Positions 1 to 11,105 of a stretch of DNA of 33,956 bases are shown here, piece by piece. The position numbers were made by a program, and so were the translations under genes. How positions within the stretch are numbered: the stretch's first letter is position 1; the number at the start of each line of letters is the position of its first letter. The notes beneath the pieces are model-generated. The model was given only the letters and a program-made list of their open reading frames with translations. It made no database searches and was not told where the DNA came from. Where the stretch lies: assembly GCA_025201805.1 (NCBI GenBank), contig MU619320.1:6802-40757 (forward strand). The letters are read 5' to 3'. This DNA is from Parasitella parasitica (Eukaryota; Mucoromycota; Mucoromycetes; Mucorales; Mucoraceae).

Positions 1-31
1 ACACTCTAGAAAAAAAAACTGTCAAAAACAA

Positions 32-1106
32 ATGGCAGATCTGAAGCTTCAAAACATAAATCCACAGCAAAGAAAACTGCCCCAGCTTGCTCAAGATGTT
101 ATTGCAGGCACTTTGGCTGGCTGGGCACAAGTGCTTGTGGGACAGCCCTTGGACACCATTAAAGTTATGCTGCAAACTCAATCATCCTCGCACATATACA
201 GAAGCGCTACAGATTGCTTCAGGCAATTAGTGAGGCAAGAAGGTGTGAAAGGCTTGTATAGAGGCGTGGCGCCCCCGTTGGCAGGCATAGGATTCTGTAA
301 CGCCGTTATGTTCATGTCTAACGGCTATTTCAGACGCTTATTACAAAAAGATGCCAGTAAGCCACTGTCAATATTTGAGATTGGGGCAGCCGGATCTATG
401 GCTGGATCTGTCATGTCATTTCTTAACTGCCCCATTGAATTGTTAAAGGTAAAGCTTCAAACCCAAGATTCTCAAGGCGTGAAGAATATGCATGGAAAGT
501 TGGAACCGCCAGTAAAGTAGATCACAGGGCGTCTGTCGCTCACAAGTTACACTAACCATTTGTCAAGTTTAAAGGTGTTATTGATTGTGGTGTAAGAAGC
601 ATTAGATCCCAAGGATTGATGGGAATATATCGCGGTATGGTGATGACACTATTAAGAGATGTTCCTGGGACATTTGCGTATTTTGGTAAGTGTGCCCCTA
701 GACAATTATCCAATAACTTATTCATCAAACATAGTTTGCTATGAAAGCTTCAAAAAATTGTTCAAATCGATGCGGAAGGATGGGCAACTGAAAACTATAG
801 ATTTGCTTATGGCAGGCGGATTCTCAGGATTTGCCGCTTGGGTGCCATCATATCCCCAGGATGTGATCAAGAGTTGTTACCAAAATGAAACAAGGTGATG
901 AATGCTATTTTAATTGAAACTTGTGCAAGCCCACTAAAGCCTACAACAATAGATTCAAATCTTACCGTCAAGTGTTTACAGAGATCTTAAGAAGGAGGGG
1001 ACCCAGAGCATTTTTTAATGGCATTGGCCCTGCAATGGTGAGGGCATTTCCAGCTAATGCCGCCACATTTTTCGCCTACGAAATGGCCATGAAAGCAATG
1101 CCATAA
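32..1106 (+). CDS. Mitochondrial carrier family protein (YMC/carnitine/ornithine carrier-like), 4 exons, possible frameshift
   Basis: A member of the SLC25 family of inner-mitochondrial-membrane exchangers. Three repeats are visible, each with the PxD/ExxK signature: QPLDTIKVMLQTQ (repeat 1), CPIELLKVKLQTQ (repeat 2) and YPQDVIKS (repeat 3). Exons read 32-511, 568-685, 735 to about 871-895, and about 942-1106. The first two junctions keep frame, and the first intron has an ACTAAC branch site. Overall wording (GTLAGWAQVLVGQP, RAFPANAATFFAYE) is closest to the YMC/carnitine/ornithine subgroup, but the substrate cannot be read from sequence alone. Oddity: after VIKS the frame runs to a stop, while the next frame continues with family-like residues up to a good GTGATG donor. 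Either a weak donor at 873 is used or a single-base indel lies near 872-878. ACAATAAAC just after the stop may be the polyadenylation signal. Confidence 0.88.
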
Positions 1107-1340
1107 AACATACAATAAACAGACGTTTTTCGTCGAATGAACTAGACATGTTTGATATATGCCTGTGGCTACAGCGATTTCGACATGTGGTTGCATTACC
1201 TTCTACATTTAATGTTTAGTTAGAAGCAGATCAATGTGACTATAGAGCGGACCGTTTTTTCACCAATTTTACTTGAATTTTGCTTTTCTGAACAATTTTT
1301 TTTTTTTTTTTTTTGATACATCAAAATCAAGCAAAATAGC

Positions 1341-3879
1341 ATGGCCAAAGAAAGCAAGCCAGTCAAAAAAATCAACACCAAAGAAAGTCAAAGAAAGCAA
1401 AGTCAAGATGACATAGCTACTCTGGAAGCCAAATGTAGCCATCCTGTAAGTAAATTGTTGTAATTCATGGAGGGGGAGGGGGGGGGGCACATCAAACTGA
1501 AGCTGGATCTACTAGGAAAACTACAGCGATGTCAAGCTTTTCTCAGAGCTGCCACTGTCTGACCGAACAAAAAAGGGCCTTGCTCAGTCGAATTTCAAGC
1601 AGATGACCGAAATTCAAAGGAAGGGGATTCCTCTTGCTTTGGCAAAGAAAGACGTATTGGGCGCTGCTAAAACTGGAAGCGGTAAAACGTTGAGTTTCCT
1701 CATTCCTGTAAGTATGGGGTTGCTGTTTTGAGTGCCATTTTACTAAAGTCTACATTTTACTAGATTCTCGAGATCTTGTTTAGACAGCAGTGGAATCCAG
1801 CAGATGGATTGGGCGCCTTGATTATCTCACCTACCCGTGAATTAGCTGTCCAAATCTTTGAAGTGCTTAAAAAGATTGGCAAATCACACACCTTTTCAGC
1901 AGGCTTGATCATTGGCGGCAAAGAATTTAAAGTGGAACAGGAGCGCATTGCCCGCATGAACATTTTAGTGTGCACACCTGGCCGTCTTTTGCAGCACATG
2001 GATCAATCAGTTGGATTCACTTGCGACAATCTGCAAATGCTTGTGCTGGACGAAGCGGATCGCATTATGGACATGGGGTTCCAAAACACTATGAATGCTA
2101 TTATCGAGAATTTACCTGCACAGAGACAGACTTTGCTGTTTTCCGCCACACAAACTCGTTCTGTCAAAGACCTCGCACGCTTATCACTCAAAGACCCCGA
2201 GTACGTCGCCGTGCATGAAAAGGCCGAGCACAGTACGCCCAAAACACTCTCCCAGCATTACGTCGTTGCCGAACTCCCCAAGAAGCTGGATGTGTTGTAT
2301 TCGTTTGTGAAATCTCATCTCAAAAGCAAAACCATTGTATTTCTGAGCAGCTGCAAGCAGACAAGATTTGTGTTTGAGGCCTTTTGCAAGCTTCAACCTG
2401 GTGTGCCCATCATGCATCTGCATGGCAAACAAAAGCAAACCAAACGTGTGGACATCTTTAGAAAGTTTACGTCGAGCCAACATGCCGTGCTGCTATGTAC
2501 TGACATTGCCGCTCGTGGTCTGGATTTCCCTTCAGTGGACTGGGTCTTGCAGTTGGATTGCCCTGAGGATGCCGATACTTACATTCATCGTGTTGGTCGT
2601 ACTGCTCGTTTCGATGCAGACGGCCATGCTTTGATGATTTTGGTGCCTTCAGAAGTTGAAGGTATTACTAATGAGCTGCAAAAGAAACGCGTGCCAGTCG
2701 AAGAGATCAAAATTAGAACAAGCAAACAGCAGAGCATTCAAAAGCAGTTGCAGAGCTTCTGTTTCAAAGATCCTGAAATCAAATACCTCGCTCAGCGTGC
2801 ATTTGTCGCCTACATGCGTTCTATCTATCTCCAACGCAACAAATCTGTCTTTGATGTTACAGCGTTACCTGCTGAAGAATTTGCCTTGTCGCTTGGTTTA
2901 GCTGGTGCTCCCAAAATCAAATTTGTTAAGAAGGCTGAAAAGAAACTGATGGGTGCTCAAGTAAAGAAAAAGACGAAAGAAGGACCCAGTGATGAGGAGG
3001 AGGAGAACGAAGAAGAGGAAGAGGAAGAGGAAGAAGAAGAGCAAGCCAAGGTGCAAAGGACTAAATACGATCGTATGTTTCAAAGAAAGAATCAAGATAT
3101 TCTGTCAGAGCACTACAACAAATTGGTTGATTATGAGGGCGACAAGGTTAAACTGGATGGCGGTTTAGGAGACGATGACGAGGATGATGATTTCCTTACT
3201 ATTCAACGCGCTGACCATGCACTGGAGAGTGACGACGAAGACGAGGACAACATGAGCAACATTGCAGGTGAAAATATATCCAAGAGAAAGTTAGCGATGA
3301 GCAAAAAGGAGAGAGCAAAGACCATGGCTCGTGGTGACAAGCTACTCTTTGATGAAGAGGGCAATGCGCATGCCATGTATGAACTCGTTGAAGAAAAGGA
3401 TTTCTTAAAGGCCGGTGACGCCAAATCCCAAATCAAGGCATTCATTGAAGAAAAGGGCGAGTTGATGCAGACTGCTGATAAGGATGATAAACAGTATGCC
3501 AAGCAAAAGAAGCTCGAAAAGAAGATCAAGCGAAAGGAGAGAGAACGAGCCGTAAGTGAACACACTAATATTGACTCGAGACAAAACTTTAAACGTCCTT
3601 TTTTTTATTTTTTATTAGGCATTAAGGGAGGGTTTGGATGAGGACTCTTCTGCAGAGGAAAAGGACGAGGACGAGGACGAGGAGGATGAAGAAGATCAGG
3701 GCTCAGACATGTCTGAAGATGAATCAGAAGAAGAAGCAGCTGATCGCAAGAGAAAGTGGTTTGAGGATAGCGAATCTGATTCTGAACAAGAAACCAGCAA
3801 GAAGAGAGTTATTGATGTGGCTGAACCCCAAACCTTGGAAGACCAAGAAGCTCTTGCACTCAAGCTCCTGGGTGCTTAA
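1341..3879 (+). CDS. DBP4: DEAD-box ATP-dependent RNA helicase Dbp4/Hca4 (DDX10 family)
   Basis: Nucleolar RNA helicase needed for 18S rRNA maturation in the small-subunit processome (established for yeast Dbp4). Exons 1341-1445, 1516-1707, 1764-3551 and 3619-3879 join in phase 0 to give 781 aa, close to yeast Dbp4 (about 770). Visible motifs: Q-motif region [10 protein letters not shown], Walker [44 protein letters not shown] and HRVGRTAR. The wording around [15 protein letters not shown] and LLQHMDQ is Dbp4-specific rather than generic DEAD-box. After the helicase core come a DUF4217-like segment, then long acidic Glu/Asp stretches and Lys/Arg-rich coiled regions typical of the Dbp4 C-terminus. 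The start is the first ATG in the MAKESK exon, followed by a basic coiled stretch. The first intron contains an oligo-G run. AGAATAAAC about 60 bases after the stop may be the poly(A) signal. Confidence 0.96.
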
Positions 3880-4048
3880 TTTTCAACATAGACACCATCT
3901 TGTATAGTAAAAAAAAAATATATATATATAATATATAATATATAGAATAAACATGCATTTTCAATAATCTGTGGCTTGTGTGTTGCTAGCTTGATTGAAA
4001 ATTCTTTGTTTTTTCTTTCATGTCAAAAGTTACAACTTCTGCTATAGA

Positions 4049-4540
4049 ATGTCCAACTGCACAAACAACAATAGCAATGAGGATGACGATACTATACCGC
4101 TAACACAGCATAGATTGTCTTTGGAATTAAAAAGCCATCCAGTGAGAGGAAGAGGTGTGTTCACTAGAGAACTGTTAGAGCGCAATGTGCTTGTTGAAAT
4201 TTCGCCTATACTATTCTTCAACGCCGAGGAATATGCAAACCATGGGAAATATACAGTTTTGGATCAATATACCTATTGCTGGCCAGGCGGGTTTGCACTT
4301 GCGCTTGGATTAGGTTCAATGTTCAACCACAACAGTTCACCGAACGTTGGTTTTATTCGAGATATACCCAATAATCTAATTCGATATGTAACGTTACGGC
4401 GCATTGAAAAGGACGAAGAGCTATGCATATCTTATGGAAGTCATCTTTGGTTCAAAGACGATTCTAATGCGAATCCAGCATTGTCCGATTCAGATGATGA
4501 GCCATTTCCATATCAAGACTCATCAAGCGAAGAAAATTAA
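4049..4540 (+). CDS. Small SET-domain protein (putative lysine methyltransferase)
   Basis: Single-exon gene of 163 aa consisting almost only of a SET domain. Visible SET signatures are GRGVFTRELLERNVLVEI near the start (substrate/SAM-side GxG), GLGSMFNHNSSPNVGF (the NHS-type SAM-binding motif, here N-H-N) and DEELCISYG (the ELxxxYG catalytic tyrosine motif). SET proteins transfer methyl groups from S-adenosylmethionine to lysines on histones or other proteins. The target here is unknown, because there is no pre-SET, post-SET zinc site or other domain. The acidic, Ser-rich tail follows the last motif. A downstream AAATAAATAAATAAA run may serve in polyadenylation. The ATG at 4049 is the first in frame that keeps the whole domain. 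Confidence 0.85.
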   Translation: MSNCTNNNSNEDDDTIPLTQHRLSLELKSHPVRGRGVFTRELLERNVLVEISPILFFNAEEYANHGKYTVLDQYTYCWPGGFALALGLGSMFNHNSSPNVGFIRDIPNNLIRYVTLRRIEKDEELCISYGSHLWFKDDSNANPALSDSDDEPFPYQDSSSEEN

Positions 4541-5272
4541 GCCTTATTTATAGATCTCCCGTTGAAAGCGCTGAACTGCCCCCCCCCCTCCCCTTCTTCA
4601 GGCCCCCTCTCGTTGTCACAATCTCCTAGACACAAATAAATAAATAAAACGCACATTATAAGCGATGCTTTATCGTAAAAACCGTTCCTCCAATGTAAAA
4701 AAACAAAAAATCAACGATTTTGATTATTTGCCTTTATTGGTTCTACTGCGTTTATATAATGCTTTTGATTCCATTATGATGATGGGGAAGGAAAAAAGGA
4801 GGCTATGGTGTGATTTATGCAACCTTGATTGTTGTCAAAAGTGCATTTCTAGAAATGGAAGAGTGAATAAGATTGAGAAGGTTGTGATAGATTTAGAGTT
4901 TTTGGTAATCCTGTTTAGGATGCTTCTTTGCGATAAGAGCAGACTTCAGTTTAGCATGAAACATGTCGAGACTATGTATATAACCGTTGTTAAAAAAAAG
5001 TGTCCTTTACAATTGTATAAAACTGTATTTATACGGTATTTTCTACAAAAATTGTGATTTGCCAAGTCATTTCAGTGATGGCCACAAAAATTGCGAGAGT
5101 AATGAATAATAAACAAAAATAGCAGCATTCCTTTATTATAGAGCCATATGCCGCATATAGTTATTCTTAATGTTTAGCTTGAAGTAACTTTACATATGTA
5201 CCGTTTCAAGATGGCTCTACATACTTCTGAGGTGAACTACACAGGTCAGAAGGAACTTTGCTATTTTTGGGA
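4541..5272. other. Intergenic stretch without a convincing gene
   Basis: This stretch holds a C-rich tract at about 4579-4594 just after the SET gene and AT-rich DNA. A 130-codon open frame at 4665-5057 (plus) has a cysteine cluster (CDLCNLDCCQKC) but no recognisable family and biased AT-rich codons. I regard that frame as probably spurious. Confidence 0.5.
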
Positions 5273-5363
5273 TTACATTTTATGACGAAAATGCTGATCC
5301 ATAGCTGTATCTTGAGCATCTCGGACCCAGGTGATGTTTCTCAACATGCCTTTACCATCAACA
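5273..5363 (-). CDS. Possible terminal exon of an unidentified minus-strand gene
   Basis: On the minus strand a TTTTCAG acceptor is followed by an open frame of 29 codons ending in TAA. Its composition is balanced and hydrophilic (contains GKGMLRNITWVRDAQDTAMD), unlike the low-complexity DNA around it. I do not recognise the family. Upstream exons between 5364 and the casein kinase start could not be assembled with confidence, so this may be a remnant or the end of a very small gene. Confidence 0.25.
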
Positions 5364-5666
5364 CTGAAAATGGAAACGTATTTTGAAAAAACGTGATATA
5401 TACGTAAATCAAATACAACCTGAATAAAACAATTAAAGACTAGGAAATGTATCAGGCACTTTATGGCTCGTTTTTATTGAAGGTTAATGATGGTTCTATA
5501 TAAGGGACAGATAGAGGGGTTCTTGGGTTGACCAATTCAACTGAGTTATATATAAATTCATGCTGCATTGGACCATGTGATAAACTTTGTAGTAGGCATA
5601 TAATGCTGTAGAGATTTCAAATATGCCTCTTTTTCTCCTTCTCTCTTTCCTTTCCCTTGAATAATA
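5364..5666. promoter_or_regulatory. Upstream region of the casein kinase gene, TATA-like element
   Basis: TATATAA at 5497-5503 lies about 165 bases before the kinase start, and a second TATATATAAA lies near 5545. A pyrimidine-rich tract (about 5625-5658) directly precedes the ATG. No other feature is clear in this stretch. Confidence 0.35.
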
Positions 5667-7025
5667 ATGACTACCACAGTGACCACGTCGCTCAATCCCA
5701 TGTTAGGCTATAAAATTGCTAGTTCGTACAGAATTGGGCCCAAAATTGGATCTGGCTCCTTTGGAGAAATCCACAAAGGTGATTATTACATTTCTTCTTG
5801 TGTTGAAAATATTCAAAATACGAGAACATGTAGAGGGAGACCAAACAGCGCGATTAATTTAAACAGGCATAGAGGAGAAATCAGGAGAAGAAGTAGCCAT
5901 CAAACTAGAAAAGATTACAGCCAAACATCCTCAGCTTGAGTATGAATACAGAGTGTACAAGGCAATTGCTGGTGGAACTGGCATCCCCAGAGTAAGACAT
6001 TTCTCCACAGAAAACAACTACAATAACATGGTCATGGACAAGTTGGGACGTAAGTCGTATATGTTTAAATGAAAATTGCGTTATAAATGAATGACACTTG
6101 AATGCGCTGACACATCATGTGCGCTTTTATGCGTGCTATGCTTTGCTTTTGCTTAGCCTCGCTAGAAGACCTGTTCAATTTTTGTAAGAGAAAGTTCACG
6201 TTGAAGACAGTTTTGATGCTGGCAGATCAAATGGTACATGTTGCGTAGAATAGGCTATTTGCGCCATAATTGTGTCGTTAATCATTGATATGTACATGTG
6301 TAGCTCACAAGAATCGAGTATTTACATTCAAAAAAGTTTATCCATCGAGACATCAAACCAGACAACTTTCTCATGGGCCTTGAAGGCTACAACTACCTGG
6401 TCAACTTGATAGATTTCGGATTAGCCAAACGATACAAGGATGCCCGAACAAACGATCACATTCCATGGAGAGAAGGAAAAAATCTTACTGGGACAGCAAG
6501 ATATGCTAGTGTGCACACCCATCTGGGCCGAGAGCAATCTCGCAGAGATGATTTGGAGTCTTTGGGATACGTTTTAGTGTATTTTTATCGAGGCTCTTTG
6601 CCATGGCAAGGTCTGAAAGCCAAAACCAAAAAGCAAAAATACGACATGATCAGCAATCGCAAATTAACAACGCCGCTCGATAAACTGTGCAAAGATATGC
6701 CATTTGAATTTATGACCTATCTCGACTATACAAGAAAACTGACATTTGATGGCCAACCCGACTACAATTTCCTGAGAGATTTATTTAGGAAAGTGTCCAT
6801 CCGCGAAGGAATCAAGCTTGACCTAAAGTTTGACTGGTTGGTTATCATGATGGTAAATAATGCTAAAACGCATGCGATTGAGCATTTCATAAGGCATTGA
6901 TGCTAAGAGCCTTTGAATACACATATAGGATAATGATAAGCAGATCAGCAAAGGAACCAATCCGATCGAGACACTGCAGACCAAGTACCAAATTCTTCAA
7001 TAATGCATATGCTTCATCCAAATGA
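5667..7025 (+). CDS. Casein kinase 1 family Ser/Thr kinase (Hrr25/CK1 delta-epsilon type)
   Basis: Exons 5667-5778, 5867-6049, 6157-6233, 6304-6840 and 6894-7025 join in frame to 346 aa. Kinase motifs: glycine loop [15 protein letters not shown] with the catalytic lysine, catalytic loop HRDIKPDNF and DFG in IDFGLAKRY. The CK1-specific substitution for APE is present within [28 protein letters not shown] and [10 protein letters not shown] are CK1 signature stretches. CK1 kinases phosphorylate primed or acidic sites and act in DNA repair, ribosome maturation, endocytosis and clock or Wnt-like pathways. The exact role here is not readable. The final intron (6841-6893) is inferred because the conserved FDWxMLR end is restored only if it is removed; without it the protein would stop at 6900. 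The C-terminal tail is short and basic, with no clear palmitoylation CC pair. Confidence 0.93.
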
Positions 7026-7143
7026 TGATGTAATCACGTGATGGAAAGACTGGCCATGCTATACTTTATAATTAGAGACTACCTCTTTTTTCTTCGTCTT
7101 CACTCTTTCTTATTAAAGTATAATATATCCCAAATATAGAGCA

Positions 7144-8588
7144 ATGTCTGACCAAGGTAATGTTTTTGCTGAATGAAATAAATAATTATTTTGACAATAA
7201 TCGTGTAAAAAAAAAAAAAAACATCCCAAAATAAAAAGGTTCAACGTATGCTATCTTGCAAAGTGTGCCATTGATGGTGTCTCCCCTTTACAAACTTCCA
7301 AAGAAGGTAAACAGCACAATTCTCATGCATTACAGTAATTTTATACTGAGTCAATGTATAGATATTAGTAGCTTCAGAATTGAAAATGGTTCCTGATGAT
7401 ATTACGAAATTGGTAAATGAAATCTCACCAAGGTCATTTTTTTTCTTGAATATACTGCTTATTATTGTACACATAGCCCTCTTACCCGTTCGCCGTAGAA
7501 AGAGAAGTTATAACGCAAGTTGAAGCAGCTAGAAAAAAGACTTTTGAAGCAGAAGAGGCCTTTAGGCATCAAAAAATGCAATACGAGCAGGACAAGTTGA
7601 ACAAACAAAAGGCTGCTGCTAGAAGGATAGCACCAGGATTTTTAGATACGGAAACTCGCATGCTACAGCCTCAACCAACTTATGTTTACGAGCAACCTAC
7701 CGCGGGCAATAGTGAAGAGAGTGTTCATGGTGAAGATAGCCTCAGTGAGTCGACTTCACCGAAAATATTACAGCCTGGATTGAATGGTAATGACACAAAG
7801 ATAGTGGTGCCTTTGGAAATTGGACCTGAAAAGCATTTTGATTATTTGAAGTTCGAGCAAGGATTGGCTCCAGCAGATCCTTGGGATGCTCCAGAAAACG
7901 ATATGGTCGCATTGAGATCTATTCTCGGTAGTCCAAAGTTGAATTACGAGCAAAGACGTACTTCCACGCCTCCCGCTTATCCGCCTCAGCAATACCAGCA
8001 GCCTCAGCCTCAACATCAACCGCTACCACAGCAGCAGCAGCAGCAGCAGCAGCATTCTAGACATTATCAAAAGAATGAAGGAGGTAGGAAATATTATGTT
8101 GTGTAATCTGCATTTTCTTAATGTTTTGCATAGCTTATTGGAATTTCCAGACCAACAACAGCAATGCCAACAGTTCAAACGGTGCGGCAGGCAAGTATCA
8201 TCAGCCTCAAACGCATCATGGACGCCAAATACAACAACACTCACATTCAGTCCCTGCTTTACCGCCCAAATTATTCCCAAACCCACCTCTGCCAACATCC
8301 TCCACTTCGTCGCCCATTGTTTCTCCGCCTACACTTCCCCCACCCAGCGATTACCATGCCAACAATATTCCTACTGCCACTACTCCTCCACCTTTACCTC
8401 CCTTACCACCATCATCACAACAGCAGCAGCAGCAGCAGCAGCAGCAAAAACAACAACAACAGCCAAATGAAGATTTGATTAATGAGCTAGGTAATATGGG
8501 ATTTTCGAGAGGTCAAGCCATCGATGCATTGGAAAAGAATGATCACGATTTGATCAAAGCGACCAATTTCCTTTTGGATCAAGCTTAA
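7144..8588 (+). CDS. UBA-domain protein with poly-Gln/Pro linker
   Basis: Three exons (7144-7156, 7499-8083, 8134-8588) give 350 aa. The first exon encodes only four full codons (MSDQ) and is followed by a 342-base intron, long for this window. The N-terminal part is a charged coiled-coil-like helix (REVITQVEAARKKTFEAEEA) followed by ARRIAPGFLD. The middle is Pro/Gln/His-rich with two CAG runs. The last 40 residues form a UBA ubiquitin-binding domain: LINELGNMGFSRGQAIDALE, with the MGF loop, then HDLIKATNFLLDQA. UBA domains bind ubiquitin, so an adaptor role in ubiquitin or endosomal traffic is likely but inferred. It converges with the Pol III subunit gene, only 109 bases away. Confidence 0.85.
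8029..8052 (+). repeat. CAG microsatellite coding poly-Gln (first)
   Basis: About eight CAG codons in exon 2 of the UBA gene. A second run of CAG codons lies at about 8421-8446 in exon 3, followed by CAA codons. Both encode glutamine tracts in the disordered linker. Confidence 0.9.
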
Positions 8589-8672
8589 TAAATTGTATTT
8601 ATGAAAATAAACAGGCTGATTTATAGTAATGTATGTACGATGTGGTGGTGTTTTCTCTATATGCTCTTTCGT

Positions 8673-8695
8673 GTTGTTGTTGTTGTTGTTGTTGT
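8673..8695 (+). repeat. GTT trinucleotide repeat between convergent genes
   Basis: About eight GTT units lie in the 109-base space between the UBA gene end and the stop codon of the minus-strand RPC25 gene, so the repeat would be transcribed in both 3' UTRs. Confidence 0.85.
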
Positions 8696-8697
8696 TT

Positions 8698-9568
8698 TCA
8701 ACTTCCCCACCATGAAAGAAGACCTAAACCATCTTCCTGAATTGAACACTATGGGAGAAAATGGATGAGCATAATACCATGGTTTTGATGTAGACATTTG
8801 TACTCACGGTAAGCGAATAGGGTGGTATTTTGGTGGAATTGCCAGCAAGATCGTCTGTTGCGGACACATCAGCTACTGATTGTCGTCTACGGGGTAGTGC
8901 AACTGAATACGGATGGTTTGTAGGTGTTGTGTCTGTAAATTGTTCACGTAATACTTTGAATCGAATTGGTTCTTCAATATCCATGTACATTTTTTCTCCT
9001 TCATAGTTCCAGACCCAAACTTGCTCTGCCGGATCACTATTTAATGGTTGATTAGAGTCATGATTTTTGACACTTTCTTACGGGTTGTGTCATTTTACAA
9101 TTTAGATCCAGGTTGCAGAGCTCCTCCAGGAATCAGTATGTCTTCGAAGAACCCCATTGTAACTATTAAAACCTACTGTCAGCCAATCCATAGCCATCGT
9201 TGACGTAAAGTCTATTGTACCTTCAACGCCATTTGGTGAGCAGCTTTTGATCTTTCCTGTCAAAATCTCTCCAGCAAAAGGTCTAAATACAACTATGCGG
9301 AAGGTAACTAAGAATGATGTTTAGTGCCTACGCCGGTAACTAGCTCGCCAATGACAATACCTTTGATATAACTGCAGCCATCACCATACAAAATGAAGCC
9401 TTCTGATGTGTGCAATACATCATGAATACAAATACAAAGGCCTACTTCTTGCACTACTTTGTTGGCATATTTTTCGTTCAAAACATCTGTAATCGCACTA
9501 TTATCTCCCTTTTTGAAGTCATTAGGCACAATCTTTACTGTATCCTCGAGCTCTGAAAGAATGAACAT
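8698..9568 (-). CDS. RPC25: RNA polymerase III subunit RPC8 (Rpc25/POLR3H)
   Basis: Stalk subunit of RNA polymerase III (Rpb7/Rpa43 family), which pairs with Rpc17 and is needed for initiation on tRNA and 5S genes. Read on the minus strand, five exons (9361-9568, 9221-9307, 9099-9162, 8808-9036, 8698-8748) join in frame to 212 aa, the same as yeast Rpc25. N-terminal Rpb7-like domain: [31 protein letters not shown], then [21 protein letters not shown]-fold: [19 protein letters not shown] and GFFEDILIP, then [20 protein letters not shown]. The last 17-codon exon restores the family-typical end DGLGLLSWW. All introns are GT-AG and 53-62 bases long. Confidence 0.95.
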
Positions 9569-10061
9569 TCTATAAATAAAGGTATATCAAAACAACAAGA
9601 AGAAATATTTGTAGATTTGGGAGGGGGAAAAAAAAGTTTTGTGACTGAAGCAGTGGTTATTGTTGTATGTTTTTGAGCTTCCAAGATCATTTACGTTGTG
9701 CGGATACAGCCTTTATTATGGGCTCTTCTTGATAGATATCTCGGGAAACACAAAAAGAGACTTACTGGCTATGCTACAAAAGCGGAAGAACTTGCCATTC
9801 AGTGAGAGTCAAAGTGCATTTGTTGCTATAGGGATACGGGCAAAGTTGCTTTTTTATGTCTGCAGTGGTGAAAAGAACGAAGGCTTCAGACACATCAACC
9901 GTGCGAAACTATCTTTACAAACCACTATAGTGCCTGTACAATCACAACTAAACTTTTACATTAAAACTATTTCAAGAATTTTACTTGATCATGGACAACA
10001 CCCCCATTCACAAAATTTCCAGATGTGCGCCAATGCTAAATGAAAATAGTATATCCAGAGT
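9569..10061. other. Intergenic stretch between two minus-strand genes
   Basis: This contains the RPC25 upstream region and the downstream region of the membrane-protein gene. A plus-strand frame at 9660-10043 begins with a non-ATG codon, matches no family I know and is probably chance. Nothing else is clear. Confidence 0.5.
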
Positions 10062-11105
10062 TCAATAAACTATCTGATTGAACCCTGCAGACATGGCCTG
10101 GATCCCCCATTGTGCGTTTTTGTAGCCTTCATTGTTTCTTTTCTGCATCTCATCAGCTTCATCTTTTACATGTTTCTTCATTATTTTTGTAAAAAGCCAT
10201 GAAACTATGGCCATTCCCACAGTCGCCAATGTAAAGAAAATGTAGCCAAAGTTTTGCGCCTTGCTAATATCAGTATTTGTCGAGGCAATTATGGCTTTTA
10301 TAATAAAGCCGACAATCAGCATTATGCCCCAACATGCTGTTAGTATCCTCAAGTCATTCCTAATCTTTGCCATGTGCGTATAGACCCAGTTCAGTGTCTT
10401 TGATTTATCTCCTTGTTGTGGGTGCTGCTGCTGCTGCTGCTGTAACCTTTGTTCATCCTGCGCCTCCAATTCTTCATTTGCAGGAGGTCTAGGCATAAGT
10501 TGATTTGTGATCTGGAATATTAACGGCCTTAATTCAAAGGAACCAAATTTGATTGGGAATAGCGACAAAATACAAAATACGCCTACTAACAAAGGTGCGA
10601 TGGACTCGCAGATTGATGAAACCTCGGGTGATGGTTGTGCGATGGACTTGATTGTACATTCATTTAGTATTCTATGTGAATATTGCAGTCCGATTATCCC
10701 GCATACTTACTATAATTCCTGTAATCAAGAAACTGAGGCCTGCCACAAACCCCAAAATGTCCAGCGTCCTTGATTTGATCATTCGTCTAATAGCACTCAA
10801 TGTTGGAAATCACAATTCAACAGAGTACAATGTACTTACGATACCACAATCACTAGAGGAGGACAAGAGGCAATGATCATAGCGACCACTTGTCCTAGGC
10901 GGGGCTTCAGTAGCTGATACAAGAGTATAGGCAATCCGATACTCCAAAGGATGGCCATGATAATGTTAGTTATCGGTCGCCCTTGAAAGAATTTGAACGT
11001 AAATATATCTTGTAGACTTCCCAAATCCATCGGCAAGTCTTCATTTTGCTTATTTAATTTATATTGCTGATTTGGATGTCCTTCTTCTTCTCTCACTTGT
11101 GACAT
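10062..11105 (-). CDS. VC0807-like multipass membrane protein
   Basis: Three exons on the minus strand (10840-11105, 10711-10768, 10062-10622) give 294 aa. At least five hydrophobic segments are visible: TNIIMAILWSIGLPILLYQL, the AMIIASCPPLVIVV stretch, ILGFVAGLSFLITGII, APLLVGVFCILSLFPI, and the paired segments GIMLIVGFIIKAIIA and YIFFTLATVGMAIVSWLF near the end. The pattern G-LP-LLY...PP followed by ES...FELRPL resembles the VC0807 family of bacterial and fungal integral membrane proteins, whose function is unknown. The second intron (10623-10710) was placed so that GIIVSSICESIAPLL stays open; it contains TACTAAA near its middle. A CTG/CAG run at about 10424-10442 encodes a poly-Gln loop. 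The family label is tentative. Confidence 0.75.

Noticed and set aside
4665-5057. 130-codon frame with a cysteine cluster
   Set aside because: AT-driven codon use, no known domain and no splice or conserved pattern; kept only as a note in the spacer entry.
9660-10043. 127-codon plus-strand frame between RPC25 and the VC0807-like gene
   Set aside because: It starts with a non-ATG codon, has no family signature, and both neighbours are on the other strand; probably chance.
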